Source: Oidiodendron maius Zn (Eukaryota > Ascomycota > Leotiomycetes > Myxotrichaceae). From it: a stretch of DNA of 64,000 nt. The stretch spans positions 1 through 64,000 of the forward strand of contig KN832897.1 in NCBI GenBank assembly GCA_000827325.1, written 5' to 3'. Position 1 is the first letter of the stretch. Each line of letters begins with the position of its first letter. Of this stretch, positions 12,041 through 23,522 are shown one piece after another. The notes beneath the pieces are model-generated. The model searched no databases, had not been told where the DNA came from, and worked only from the letters and a program-made list of their open reading frames with translations. A program made the translations under genes and the position numbers.

Positions 12041-14088
12041 ATGGAAACCGAGAACAAATTCAAGAATGAAAATATCCGTGAAGCAAGTTTCGAGCTAGGA
12101 CGGCCCCAAGGTGCCGCTCCCTCCAAGGACATCGCAAAAGAGGCTGAAGACGTCAGCTCCAATGATAAAACAGCTCCAACGACAACGACAACGACCGAAA
12201 ACAACGATGAGGAATTCGAGCATGAGTATATCAGCGGCCTCACACTATTCCTAGTAATCACAGCAGTAACATTGGTCTTTTTCTTAATAATGCTGGACAT
12301 GTCAATCATTGTCACTGTACGTTCTGCAGTTTCCCATGCTTATTCTTCCACTCTCTCGGAAAACAGAGCTGAAAAGAACAACTAGGCGATTCCAAGAATT
12401 ACTAGTGACTTTCACTCTCTACCTGATGTTGGGTGGTACGGGAGTGTCTTCTTATTAGCCAAGTACGTCAACCCCACTCCCTTTCCATCACATATGCCCA
12501 CGACTGACAAAAGACCAGTTGCGCAGTACAGCCTTTGACAGGGAAATTGTACACTAAATTGAGCTCCAAGGTGCGCGAAAGCAACTGGCAGCTAAGGCTC
12601 ATAAGCTGATTAGATAAAGCTCACCTTCCTTGCTTTCCTCCTCCTCTTCGAAGTCGGGTCTCTTCTCTGCGGTGCAGCTGTTTCGTCAAATATGCTCATC
12701 ATCGGCAGAGCTGTTGCAGGACTGGGTGGTAGCGGATTGACGAACGGAGCTTTGACTATTATTGCTGCTGCTCTGCCGATGCATAAGAGACCGGGTACGT
12801 TACTTATACTATTCTAGGCCACCTACAAAAGACTAATTCGCGACACAGCCATGATGGGTGTAATGATGTCTTTCGGCCAGCTGGGTATAATCGGAGGTCC
12901 CTTGATTGGTGGGGTTCTCACCCAATACGCAAGCTGGCGCTGGTGTACGCCTTTCCTCTTCTCTTCTGTTCTTGGCTAATAATTCAGGTTTCTATATCAA
13001 CCTCCCGATCGGCGGCTTTGCAACCCTCCTCCTCTTCAAAATTCACATCCCTGAACGTCTTATCAAAGTCAGCGGCGAGAAATCTACGATCAAAACTGTC
13101 CTATCCCAGCTCGATCTGATAGGTTTCTCTCTTTTCGCTCCGTTTTCTATCATGGTCCTGATGGCCGTGCAATGGGGTGGCCAAAAGTATTCTTGGACTA
13201 GTTCCACAATCATCGGGCTATTTTGTGGTGGTGCTGGAGCTCTCCTCGCATTCTTAGCCTGGGAATGGCATATCGGCGAAAAGGCAATGATTCCTTTTTC
13301 CGTCCTCCGGAAAAGAGTAGTATGGTGCTCTTGTCTCGTCACTGGGCTTTTCTTCGCCTCTCTACTTGTCTTTTCTTATTACCTTCCCATTTACTTCCAA
13401 ACAGTCAAGGGCGTGAGTCCAACGATGAGTGGGGTGTACATGTTACCTAGTGTGTTGAGTCAGATGGCGACGAGTGTCGTGTCTGGAGTTTTAGGTATTT
13501 CTGCAACCCTTCCATTTTAACTAGCAATTGTCGCTAACAGGACACAAAGTTGGAAAATTAGGCTATTACACTCCCTGGTCCATGGGCAGCGCCATCATGG
13601 TCTCGATTGCTGCTGGTCTGATGTCCACTCTCAAGCCGAACACTTCCAACGCAAAGTGGATCGGATACCAAATACTCGCCGGTCTTGGTCGAGGAGCCGG
13701 GCTACAAATACCAATCGTTGCTATCCAAAACGTTCTCCAACCGTCTCAAATCCCCATTGGCATGGCCTTAATAATGTTCATCCAAACATTCGGTGGCGGA
13801 CTGTTCCTTGCTTTCGCACAAACAATATTCAGCCACGGTCTTATCGATGGTCTCGAAAGGTTCGCTCCTAGCGTTGATGCACCAGCTGTTATTGCTGCCG
13901 GAGCTACGGCAGTACGGAACGTTGTAAGTCCTGAACAGTTGAGTGGTGTGCTGGAAGCGTACAACCTCGGAGTCGATCATTGTTTTTATCTCGCTGCTGC
14001 GTGTTCAGCTGCAACTTTTGCGGCCTCACTGGGGATGGGTTTTGGAAGTGTGAAGAAGGAGAAGAAAGCCGCGGTTGTGAAGGTGTAG
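12041..14088 (+). CDS. MFS multidrug/toxin efflux pump, DHA2 (aflT-like) family
   Basis: Seven exons (12041-12316, 12386-12462, 12519-12570, 12620-12794, 12849-12944, 12988-13494, 13541-14088) give 576 aa. The acidic N-terminus is cytosolic. It is followed by [13 protein letters not shown] and GWYGSVFLL, the first-helix motif of 14-helix drug:H+ antiporters, and by [11 protein letters not shown], the motif C region GGPLIGG and [13 protein letters not shown]. Splicing across exons 5-6 rebuilds the last of these exactly. Close families include pumps of mycotoxin clusters that export the product across the plasma membrane. An in-frame ATG at 12008 would add 11 residues. The exported compound is unknown. 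Confidence 0.9.
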
Positions 14089-14883
14089 ATTCTTGAATAT
14101 TGCAAAGGGCGTTCTTTCAAGTTATTTCGTCTACACGGCGCTAGAAGCCTAGAGTTTGGCTTACAGCTTTGGTCTCACGATTACCATGTATAATAATGCC
14201 GTGGTCAATCTTGGCTGTATTCCTGAGAAAACAATTTCGAAATGTCATTGCTACGAAGTGATTGGTTTACATATTTTGCTTCCAGCTTCTTGACAGGGGG
14301 AACCAGCGTATATTCATTCAGATTGAAACCTGCTAGGCAGTAGATGGAAGGTAAATACTCACATTTTCGTGTAAATATCGAGAATTGTATAAAAAGTCGA
14401 ATTAAACATAAGCTATAGAGACGAGAAGCCCACCTTGAAGCCCGGAGTCCGCTATGGCAGTTCAAGGCGACCTCACCAACTTAAGTTTCCGCCGCTTTGA
14501 CGAAGTATTGTCGTCTTCCGACTTCTCACGGCCACTACTATCGATGCTTTCCATACTGCCTTGTTCCTCCTCGTTTTGCAAACGTTGGTATCATGAAGCG
14601 TATTTCCGTTTATTTGATACGTGCTGAGCGAAAAGGGGCTGTTTTTATCATAGTGCTATTTTTTATCATATTGCCCTCCACTGAGCGACACCCCACCTAT
14701 AGACATGGTGGGTTATGCAACCGAACAGCTACCCCTTTTAAGCCCCATCCTCGTCGAATAGTGTGATGAGGCAAGGATGATTCCGGAGTGGCTCAAATGA
14801 ACAGAAGGTTAATGGCGGGTTGGGCTCAAGTTTAGCAATAGACCTGTCCACGGATTTTAAATGGTGTGCTAAGTTAAAACCAG
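14089..14883. other. Intergenic, convergent 3' ends
   Basis: About 800 bases between the convergent pump and regulator 2 genes. Nothing beyond 3' untranslated sequence is seen. Confidence 0.6.
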
Positions 14884-16674
14884 TCAATTTGAGATTGAAA
14901 CGTTCGGACGGGGTAAAGGAAGGCGCCTACCAGCCATTTGCCACCTTCGACCGTAGTGCCAGCTTGCTTCCCTCAGCACTTCTAGATCTTGAGACCACTG
15001 GCCTCGATTAGTACTATCGTGAAGGCTGATTAGCTCCTCTGCAGCGCGGAAGATAATATAACAATAGGTTGGAGGGATGGCAATCATGTTGATTTTCCCC
15101 AAAGAGCGATTAAAACTACGCGCCACATCGATGACAATCCTCCCTGCCGTCTTCAGGGCTAGTGAAGATGCAGTAGCTGAAAGAATGCGGTCATTGCCCT
15201 GGATATCCACGGGTACGACTGGCAAAAATCCAGAAGGAGAACTTCCGCCATGGAGAACAAAGAGAGCACTTGGTGAAGATTAGTGTCGCCCTACGATGTC
15301 AGTCGGGTTTGAGGCTTACGCAATGACTATTGCAGAAGCTTCGCAATACTCGCATGGAGTGTTACCATTCTGATCTATAAGAATACCTAGAAGGCTTCGA
15401 ATGTCATTGTCAAGTCGTTTCATCTCACTATTGACTCTATCTAGCTGAGCTGTAGCCTTTTGCTGGCGGAGGTGGACTGCCCGATCAAGCAACTGGCACG
15501 CCTGGGCAACACGGCTAAAAATGCCGATAGCGTCGGTAACGGGAGCAGCGTTGAAAAACATATCCAAATTTTCACAATCATGAGGCAGTTGCGCAGGTAT
15601 GTAGTGCCTCTCTACCGCAAACAGCTTATCAGTTGCTGTATCTTCGATGTTGACACATCTGGTTGAACGTTTCAGCAATGCCTCCTACATTTGAAATCAC
15701 GAGGTATTAATTATATCACGTAACTAGAACGAAGATCTTACCTATCCCGAATAACTATGCCCCACCATAAATTGTATCTCTCTGCATTTTCGAGCCAGAC
15801 ATCACTGTCTTTGGGAAAGTCTGCTTCCAATCTTTGATTGTGCAATCCCATCCAAGAGCCCATCCTAGCAGACAAGCCTATTGTTCGATAAGCCGCTCCA
15901 ACCATGCCGAATGCATGTTCGTAGCATGCAATTAGGACACCGGCCTGGATCAACTCAATCGATACTTCCAGGGATAACGTCAACTGCCAGAAGTCGCCTT
16001 TGACAATCTTGTAGAGCGGGTCTTTTCCTGTATCGGTCGCTGCGTAGCGAATCAGTAAGCAGACGCTAAGCAAGAGGACTGCGAAGTCAGGCCGTTTTGT
16101 CTTGCTGAATTCTGTCATTCTTTGGTAGAAGAGCCTTTGCGAGATAACCGGCATCCACTTGTGGACAGATTGAAAATAAATCTGACAGGCTCCATACACC
16201 TCTCCTGGCTTCGATTGTAGGAGTTCGTAAACCTCTTCACCGAGGTTTGCTCCATTTGCAGCTGCGAGTCGCTCAAGAAAAGTGGCGTGTTTGCCGACCT
16301 GTCGTCCATCACCTGGTGGATCCTCGTGTGTTGCGTGCAGGTGGCCAGAACGGGCGTCTTTCGAAGTCGCAGCTATTGCCAATCTCTCCGCATCTCTCAG
16401 TCTCTTGCGCAGGTGACGGAACTCATCTGCGACGGAGATGCTTGCAACATCATTATAGATGCATTCCACACGATCTCTGCGGTTCATGTCAACTTAATAA
16501 GCCAAATCTACGGCCGATATGGCCCAGGAGCACCCACTTCTGGCATTGCAAGCAGCTTGGTAGCCTCTTGTCGCACTTCGTTTTCCGTCGCCGACAGTAT
16601 AGACAGACGTTGTCCGCCCGTGATGGACTGGACTTCCCCACCCTTGTCCTCTGAGATTGTCGATCGTCATCCAT
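14884..16674 (-). CDS. Zn2Cys6 transcription factor (regulator 2)
   Basis: Four exons read on the minus strand, 16674-16538, 16476-15742, 15658-15320 and 15268-14884, give 531 aa in exact frame. The first intron again splits the zinc cluster. The splice rebuilds C-x2-C-x6-C-x6-C-x2-C-x6-C (CLYCRRRKTKC ... CLQCQKDRVEC). The middle has the fungal-specific regulator domain, with W/F-rich text around WWGIVIRDR joined to CVNIEDTATDK. The ATG was chosen at MDDDRQ; longer in-frame sequence upstream has no regulator features. It shares a 486-base promoter with the NmrA-like gene, and that promoter holds two copies of the CGGCCGAMAGTGG motif. Autoregulation and control of the next three genes is a reasonable inference. 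Confidence 0.9.
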
Positions 16675-16784
16675 AAGACCGAGGCACAATCTCTGACAAG
16701 TGGTATGACAATCAGTTGGGCATACGGATTTCGAAGCACCAACGCAATGTGCGAAGTGTAGGATATACATTTGTAATAGCCCCC

Positions 16785-16802
16785 CGGCCGAAATTGGCCG
16801 AG
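16785..16802 (+). promoter_or_regulatory. Shared CGG-type motif, copy 1
   Basis: CGGCCGAAATTGGCCGAG. It matches the reverse strand of 20983-20999 at 16 of 17 positions over CGGCCGAAAKTGGCCGR. CGG/CCG triplets are typical Zn2Cys6 half sites. Confidence 0.55.
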
Positions 16803-16865
16803 CTCCCCGCATCAATGACGTGACATTTGAACGGATTGGCATTTGTAAGCCAGCTGAGCCGAAAG

Positions 16866-16878
16866 CGGCCGACAGTGG
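16866..16878 (+). promoter_or_regulatory. Shared CGG-type motif, copy 2
   Basis: CGGCCGACAGTGG, identical over 13 bases to 20646-20658 in the next divergent promoter. Confidence 0.6.
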
Positions 16879-17160
16879 TTCTAAATCTTAGCGGGTCACG
16901 AAGCAATTGCAATAGGACAGGTTTATTATGATGTTGACCTTCACCCTTTATGCGTTGTGAGCTTCTCTGACCTTACTTCATGGCAGCCTCATCTATCTGC
17001 TTTGATATAACTGAGCGGACCTAGCCATATTCGGGAACAAGCCGCAGGCTAAAATGAGATCGATTTTGCATAAGGTCGAGAGTGTCCTCTCGGACCAGTC
17101 GCTAAACATCATATAACTGGCATTCGCGCATCTGGACCAGAAGACACATAACTGCTGATC

Positions 17161-18332
17161 ATGTCTAAGATCCTGACTGTTTTTGGAGCTACGGGCTCTC
17201 AGGGTGGCTCCGTTATCAAGTCGATTCGCGAGCATCCGGTGCTCTCTCGCACATACAAAATTCGCGGCGTTACGCGGTTGCTGCAGAGTGCTGAGTCGAG
17301 GAGATTGGCCGCGGAAGGAGTTGACATGGTTCAGGTAGGACTGAGTTCGACAGATAGAGGGTAGCAGCTAACTTTAAGAGGCTGATCTTAACGAAGTCGA
17401 GTCAGTGTATCGTGCAATTCTAGGGTCGCATGCCGTCTTTGCAATGACCAACTGTGAGATGAATCCAGTTGATACAGATATGAACAACCGAAACTAACAC
17501 GTGTTGATAGTTTGGGAGTACCGATCTGCAGAGGTTGAATTTGCGCAGGGAAAGGCTATCGCCGACGGATGTAAAAAGGCCGAGGTCGAATATCTCATTT
17601 GGTCCACACTCAGTCATGCCACGACTGGTATTTTCCCACCGCGTTTTGAAGTAGCCTATTAAGCCCCTAACAAATACAATAGTTAGTGGTGGGAAGCTGC
17701 GTTCGGTACACCACTTTGACTCCAAAGCCGATGTTGAAAGTTATATTCGGTCAATTCACATTCCGGCCAGCTTCGTAAATCCAGGCTGCTTCATGTCCAA
17801 TCTAAAAACGATGCTAACAAAGGTGAGAGATAGAAGTACTTCGTGGCCCCCTCGTAAACTAACCACTACAGACCGATAACGGGAGCTATAAATTTGCGCT
17901 ACCTATGCCTAGCACAACGGAAATTCCTCTGATCGATGCAGCGAACGACACGGGGAAATGGGTAGCTTCAATCCTGTCCCGCCCATCAGAGGCACTAGGA
18001 CGACATTTCCTCGAAGCTACAGGGTGGTATACCATTGACGACATCTGTACGACATTCACCAAAGTCACAGGCAAAGAGATACTATTCCAGCAAGTTTCTG
18101 AATCTGCCTTTGAAGCTTCTAGCGGTAAAGAGCTTTGTGAGGCCTGGATCCTACTGAGAGACTACGCATACTTTGGTTTGGATGCCAAAGTGAGACTGCA
18201 AGTGTCCCTGCAGGTAAGCTAACCTTGGGATACTGAGTCGGAAGTGCCTTGCTAACCGTACCGCGGCTTCAGTTTCTTGGTCAACAACCCACGTCTCTAG
18301 AACAGTACCTTGTTGATTCTTCACCGTGGTAG
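17161..18332 (+). CDS. NmrA-like NAD(P)-binding protein
   Basis: Six exons, 17161-17334, 17381-17453, 17511-17627, 17683-17822, 17872-18213 and 18273-18332, give 301 aa. The N-terminus ILTVFGATGSQGGSV is the GxxGxxG dinucleotide loop of the NmrA/atypical SDR family. MTNFWEY, YLIWSTLS, HHFDSKADVE and NPGCFMSN follow the family pattern through the Rossmann domain. The family includes NmrA, a redox-sensing repressor that binds NAD(P), and several tailoring reductases. The usual SDR catalytic Tyr-x3-Lys is not evident, which favours a sensor or regulatory role, but this is inference. It is divergent from regulator 2. Confidence 0.9.
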
Positions 18333-19144
18333 TATCGGCACGATCATGGCCACAGTGGAGGTCGAAGCGTAATCCAGCCCATAATGCTCTAAGTCTGTGT
18401 TGCAAGGTTACAGCCAAAAGTAGCAATATATCATTGAGAGTATTAAAGCGACTAAATAACTAACTGCTGTGGTGATGCATACTCACTAATATATAGCCCT
18501 GAACCCCCTCTAGGTACCCCTCATTAGTACCCCTAAGAGTTATATAATTAGGCTGCAATACCCTATGACTATAGGCACATTCAGTGCCTACTAGACTAGA
18601 AGAGTTTTAGGCGCCTATATCCAACTGTTTGCATACTACCGCGCTCTTCCCCCTTCCCTCTCGCACGGTGCCAGTGAGTGGGTCGGGAAATCCCAGTCGT
18701 GCAGTACGGTTTAAGGGTCGATTCAAGATTAAGGAATACGTTTAGTATAGCATAGTGAACCAGCCTTTACCGAAGTCGATCAGCTTGTCTGAATATTACT
18801 AATGGAACTATGCTACAAATTATATATCCGCACAACAAGTCAACGTGAATGATGGGCATTATCTGCGAGGAATATCTACGGTGGTTAAGCAACAAGATGT
18901 GCGGTGAATTAAGGAAGGTTCTATTGATAATCGACAACACTACCGCTTACCGTCAACCTATGGGTCAAGGCATTCTCGCCAGTTTTAAGGTACGATATCG
19001 AAGGCAATGGGTCGCATTTATGCCACGTTAAATTATGTGCGCATTTATAAAACATACGATCCATAAGGGGAAATACCTCAATCGCACCACTGCTTTATAC
19101 GATTGTACTATGTATCCTTGTCATATTTGAATGGAAAGGTTCTC
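18333..19144. other. Intergenic, convergent 3' ends
   Basis: About 810 bases between the NmrA-like and OYE genes. It is partly AT-rich. No gene is supported. Confidence 0.6.
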
Positions 19145-20462
19145 TCAGGTGAGCTTTGTTTGTTCAACCTCTTCGCCCGAGTCCGATGCTGGTGTTGTTT
19201 CCTTAGCGAAGGGATAATCAGTATAGCCTACTTCGCTTTCTTTGTCAAAGAACTTGGAGGTGTCTGGATACGCAAGTCGGATATTTTGCTTCAGACGGAC
19301 CGGCAAGTCAGGCTTGATCAAAGTTGTCAACAAGGTTTGACGAAGATAGCCAGATGGAGACTTACATTGGCAACAAAATACCGTCCAAAGCCAATCAGTC
19401 CACCCTTTTCCTCTGCAGTACTAATGGCGACTTCCCTGTCGTATCCACCCGTAGAGATCAGAGGCCGCGGTCCCCAAATATCACGCAGGAAGTCATTAGA
19501 TTCACCTGGTTGGACCTCACGAGGTTCAAATCCATTCACACATGGCTCCACAACGTGAAGATAGGCTAACTCCGGGTACAGATCACGCACGCGAGATACG
19601 AGCTCCGTGAAGGTAGGAACAGGGTCTTTCATGCCCATTCCTAGGATTTCAGACAACGGGCTTAGTATGGAACTGTGAGAGGAAAACGTAGCGCATAGAG
19701 CATACCCCAGAATGTGGCCCACGGGCTCACACGAATCCCAACCTTTGTTGGTCCAATTCTAGCTACTACAGCTGCGATAACTTCTAATGCAAAGCGGATC
19801 CTATTTTCAATCGAACCGCCGTAAATATCAGTCCTGTTATTGGACGTGTTCTGCAGGAACTGATCGATCAGGTACCCATTTGCGCAGTGGATCTCCACGG
19901 CGTCAAAACCTGCCCCAGACACGGCATTTTGGGCCGCCGTTGCAAATAAATCAACATATTCTTTAATTTCGGGTATGGTTAGAGGACGCGGGTTCGTAGA
20001 ATAACCAGGCATAGGAATATTGCTAGGTCCGACATAGTCGAAGTCCGGTGCATGCTTGAGCATCTTGGGCTCAACTCCTCGTCCAGCAGCCAGGACCTGA
20101 AGGACGATATAGGATCCTCCTCTGTGCACTGCATCGACGACCTACAGATAGTGTTAGTCTCTCGCAAACATACGGACACGGTCTTTGCAAACGAAGGATC
20201 GATATCCGACCTTTATCCATCCCGCAATTTGGCCCGTGGTCCAGATTCCGGGGACACTATACCACCCAACTGCCCTCTCTGCAATATAAGTTCCTTCTGT
20301 GATAATCATTGTTCTTTTGGTACTTGCACGCTGGCCATAGTACTTAGCGCCTAGTTCGTAATGTTCCCCTCTACTGTTACATGCAAATAGGGTTACAGGT
20401 GACATGACAGCTCGATGCGACAATCGCATATCACCAACGCGAATGGGCTGAAATAAAGCCAT
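19145..20462 (-). CDS. Old-yellow-enzyme family FMN oxidoreductase
   Basis: Four exons on the minus strand, 20462-20211, 20141-19706, 19640-19366 and 19312-19145, give 376 aa, normal for the family. LFQPIRVGDMRLSHR is the typical start. EIHCANGYLIDQFLQ carries the substrate-binding His-x-x-Asn pair, NNRTDIYGGSIENR is the FMN-barrel signature, and GFGRYFVANPDLPVRLK the phosphate-binding end. Family members reduce activated C=C bonds with NADPH in the cytosol; fungal ones tailor alkaloids and polyketides. In the usual Tyr position after the HxxN motif no clear Tyr is assigned here, so the proton donor should be checked. It is divergent from the isoflavone-reductase-like gene and shares its promoter motif. 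Confidence 0.92.
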
Positions 20463-20645
20463 CTTTGACGAGATCCTTGGATGGAATATTGCAATGGAAA
20501 CAGCTCCATCTCCAGACCGCATAGGTCTCTCCCCCCCTTATCTCTGATTCGAGTGACAGTAACTGCTCCCAGAGAATTCCTTAGGTACTGCTTAATAATG
20601 CCGCATCCCTAAAAATATCCGAAGATGCCGAAAGAAAGACTATTT

Positions 20646-20658
20646 CGGCCGACAGTGG
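20646..20658 (+). promoter_or_regulatory. Shared CGG-type motif, copy 3
   Basis: CGGCCGACAGTGG, 184 bases upstream of the OYE start and identical to 16866-16878. A palindromic TCGGCCGA follows at 20673-20680. Confidence 0.6.
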
Positions 20659-20982
20659 CTGCTGTCCCGAAGTCGGCCGAGCCTGAAGTACAGTTCTGTT
20701 TCAACCAATTGCACCCACACGACTGCTAGTTATCTTCAGTTAGCATAAGCGACTTTACATAGATCTAATGAAAGGTTTTTTGGCAGTAGGGAGGCTAGGC
20801 TGTGCATAGATAGTTCAAGTGGTTGGGTTAACTTGAAATCGCGTACTAGGGTTTGCCATGGGTTCCAGTAGCGTGCTTGGCCTCTTGAACACGCCTGAGA
20901 TTATCGCACCAGCTGCTTTCATGTGAGGTTGCTAAGTCCAAACATGGCTGATAAATTGAAAAAGCTAAAGATGCTAGTGCTA

Positions 20983-20999
20983 CCGGCCACTTTCGGCCG
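20983..20999 (-). promoter_or_regulatory. Shared CGG-type motif, copy 4
   Basis: The reverse strand reads CGGCCGAAAGTGGCCGG, 201 bases upstream of the isoflavone-reductase-like start, nearly the same as copy 1. Confidence 0.55.
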
Positions 21000-21199
21000 C
21001 CATGTTTTCTACAGAGCTGATTTCGAAGCACCTGACTCGCAGCAAGTTGTAAGTTTAGAAATTCGAGTCAGAGGCAAGAAGATAAAGACTTAAGACAGGA
21101 TATTCCTCCTTTCCTCCACCGAAACAATAAAAACACCTCCGCACAGTCTCCGAGTTATATCCCTGCTACACATTTTCTTTCCTTCTAGCTCATTTCACT

Positions 21200-22093
21200 A
21201 TGGTTACTGTCGCTATTGCTGGCGGCACAACAGGTATCGGCTCCAATGTCGTCCGCGAAATATTGGCGACCAATAGGCACCGTGTAGTGGTGCTGTCTCG
21301 GTCAGAGCGACCAACCCTGGAGGGGAAAGGGGTGTCAGTGCGTGTCGTAGATTACAGTTCTGCCCAGAGTCTCGAAGCTGCTCTCCAAGGAGTACACACC
21401 GTGATCAGCTGCATTTGGTCTTATGGCCCAGACTTCGGAATCTCGCAGCTTGCTCTATTGAAAGCCGCTAAACACGCTGGCGTCAAACGCTTTGTGCCTT
21501 CGGATTGGGCGACAGACCAGTACGACTCTATCAGCGGCTATGCAGCGAAGACCACTGTTTGGAATGCTGTTAAAGAATCTGGGTTGGAGTACACGCGATT
21601 TATCAATGGCATTTGGATGAATCTTTGGGGCCTCGGCACACCCCACAATGAAGCTGAGGCACTCTCCGGCTATGTCGGGCCCCCTTTTCTGATTGACATG
21701 AAAAAGCGAACTGCCTTAATCCCTGGGGATGGCTCCCAGAAAGTAGTTTTCACAAATATGAGAGATATAGGCAAATTTGTGGCAGCAAGCCTGGACCTCC
21801 AGCACTGGGATCCTGATAGCCGGATCGTCGGCGATGAGAAGAGTTATGCGGAGGTTGTTGATCTGGCAGAGAGTATCACCACGGCGAGCTTTGAGAAAAC
21901 GTACTACCCCATAAGTCAGATCAAGACTGTACTGGCGGGAAATCCTGACCCCGAACAGCTCTTCTTTCACCAGTTCATGCAACTTATCGTCGACGGAGGG
22001 CTTGAGTTTAAGGCCAACGTCAATTCTAAGTTCCCTGATATCAACCCCATTAGTGTGGAGGAATACCTCACAAGGTACTGGAAAGGAGTGTAG
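21200..22093 (+). CDS. Isoflavone-reductase-like NAD(P)H oxidoreductase
   Basis: A single exon codes for 297 aa. VTVAIAGGTTGIGSNV is the dinucleotide-binding loop (GG-x-x-G-x-G). HTVISCIWSYG, LLKAAKHAGVKRFVPSDW and the later IDMKKRTALIPGDG and VVFTNMRDIGKFVA blocks are typical of the NmrA/isoflavone-reductase (atypical SDR) family. A Lys is present in the AAKTTVWNAVKESGLEYT region, where the family catalytic Lys lies. Relatives reduce phenolic or quinone-like compounds with NADPH in the cytosol. The gene diverges from the OYE gene and shares its promoter, so the two reductases probably act on the same pathway. The substrate is unknown. Confidence 0.9.
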   Translation: MVTVAIAGGTTGIGSNVVREILATNRHRVVVLSRSERPTLEGKGVSVRVVDYSSAQSLEAALQGVHTVISCIWSYGPDFGISQLALLKAAKHAGVKRFVPSDWATDQYDSISGYAAKTTVWNAVKESGLEYTRFINGIWMNLWGLGTPHNEAEALSGYVGPPFLIDMKKRTALIPGDGSQKVVFTNMRDIGKFVAASLDLQHWDPDSRIVGDEKSYAEVVDLAESITTASFEKTYYPISQIKTVLAGNPDPEQLFFHQFMQLIVDGGLEFKANVNSKFPDINPISVEEYLTRYWKGV

Positions 22094-23522
22094 ACGCATG
22101 AGACGTATTGGGCCACGATGAGGTGGAAGAGGTAGTCGCTGGACTTTAAGAGCTAGTTAGCTGAGGGATGCTTTTGTTTTAGATACTATTGAGCTATAAT
22201 TATATGCACTTTGTTGATAACTAGACACTCTAACATTTAATGGTCACGTGTAGTGTCGGTATTAAGGGAAGCAACGGGGTAGGAATAATAGGGATTGGAT
22301 TAACTTCAACCCTAACCCCCCATTATCATTGATCTTGCGAGGGAACGTCCCACTGCGTTTATATAGCTAACTGTTAAGAGTAATAAAAGTCAAACAAAAA
22401 GGAGGGAGCTTGGCGTAATAACTGATAATTTTCGTTATCACTATTGGAGAGGAAAGCAGCGCAAAAGAATTAAAAAGTTATAGTACTAGTAGGATAGACA
22501 CAACCTTGGCGGATAAACTGGCGACTCCATGCATGAGGAGCAGTGAAGCATCGAAATTCGTCATTTGATTGCAGCATAGAATAATAACTGGGCCGAGGAC
22601 TAGGAGGGGAGGATTCAGAGTTTCACCCTAGTGATCAGAATCCGCATAAAATTACTTGGTTTTAAAAACTACGTTTGGTCGACAAACTACTTTCTGAAAG
22701 TTGGATCATTCTGAATAGGAATACGTATTACCCACTACTCGCCAAGGTAATTATCAGGATGGGATCAGCAACAGTGAACTGGAGCCGTCTCATTCGTTTT
22801 AAACAGCTGGGAAAGAAGGTCAGATCTATTATGGCGAGCTTATCGGGAAGGGGATAACTTCGATTATGAGGGTGAATGCTTCCAATCCTGGCATCGGGAA
22901 GCCCCACCCGTGATCGCCTTAGGCGGGTGATTAATAGAAATCGAGGGCTTATGACACGACTCGTCCGAACTTCACTCTCGTTGGTCTAGAATTTCGAATA
23001 GATAGGACATGGCCTTACGTACCTCGCGGAGCACATCGCATTGCTAGCCCGATTGGTATGGGATCGCGTAGTATCTTAAGCGCCTGACGCCTCTTTGGAG
23101 GGTCTCACACCCATGTCCACAATCGCCACTCATTTTCATCCGTTTTAGACTACTTCGAGGAACCCAGCACCAAAGCTTTTCCGTCTTTCTAGCCAACAGG
23201 GGGACGTGATTGGGCGTTTCATATATTAAAGCGATGCCCCCAAGGCTTTGATGCGGCGACAGCCCGGCTCTTGTCGACGGGAGATCATTCTGCTGCTTTA
23301 TGATGAGGGTGCTGAGGCTTTTCTCTTCACATAGCCCGTACGGAGGTAATTTCTGGGGACGGCTAGGGGGCCACCAAGGCCCTTGGCTCGCCTGAGGGAT
23401 CAGTTAAATACCGGGTGGCAACCTTGATTACTTTGTCTTCATTTTCCCCCATCGATATATATGTTTACTTCTCTGCACAATAGAACGCCTGTCAACGGGA
23501 CCCGAATTGTGCTGCTCAAGCG
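22094..23522. other. Intergenic region
   Basis: About 1.43 kb. There is a small hairpin, CACCCG...CGGGTG, near 22907-22931. No gene is supported; the last part is the promoter of MFS transporter 2. Confidence 0.6.

Larger units (their letters stand above)
16675..17160. promoter_or_regulatory. Divergent promoter between regulator 2 and the NmrA-like gene
   Basis: 486 bases serve both genes. It contains CGGCCGAAATTGGCCGAG at 16785-16802 and CGGCCGACAGTGG at 16866-16878. Both match sites in the next divergent promoter at 20463-21199. Confidence 0.75.
20463..21199. promoter_or_regulatory. Divergent promoter between OYE and isoflavone-reductase-like genes
   Basis: 737 bases hold CGGCCGACAGTGG at 20646-20658, a TCGGCCGA palindrome at 20673-20680 and a reverse-strand CGGCCGAAAGTGG at 20987-20999. 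The same words occur in the 16675-17160 promoter. Confidence 0.75.
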
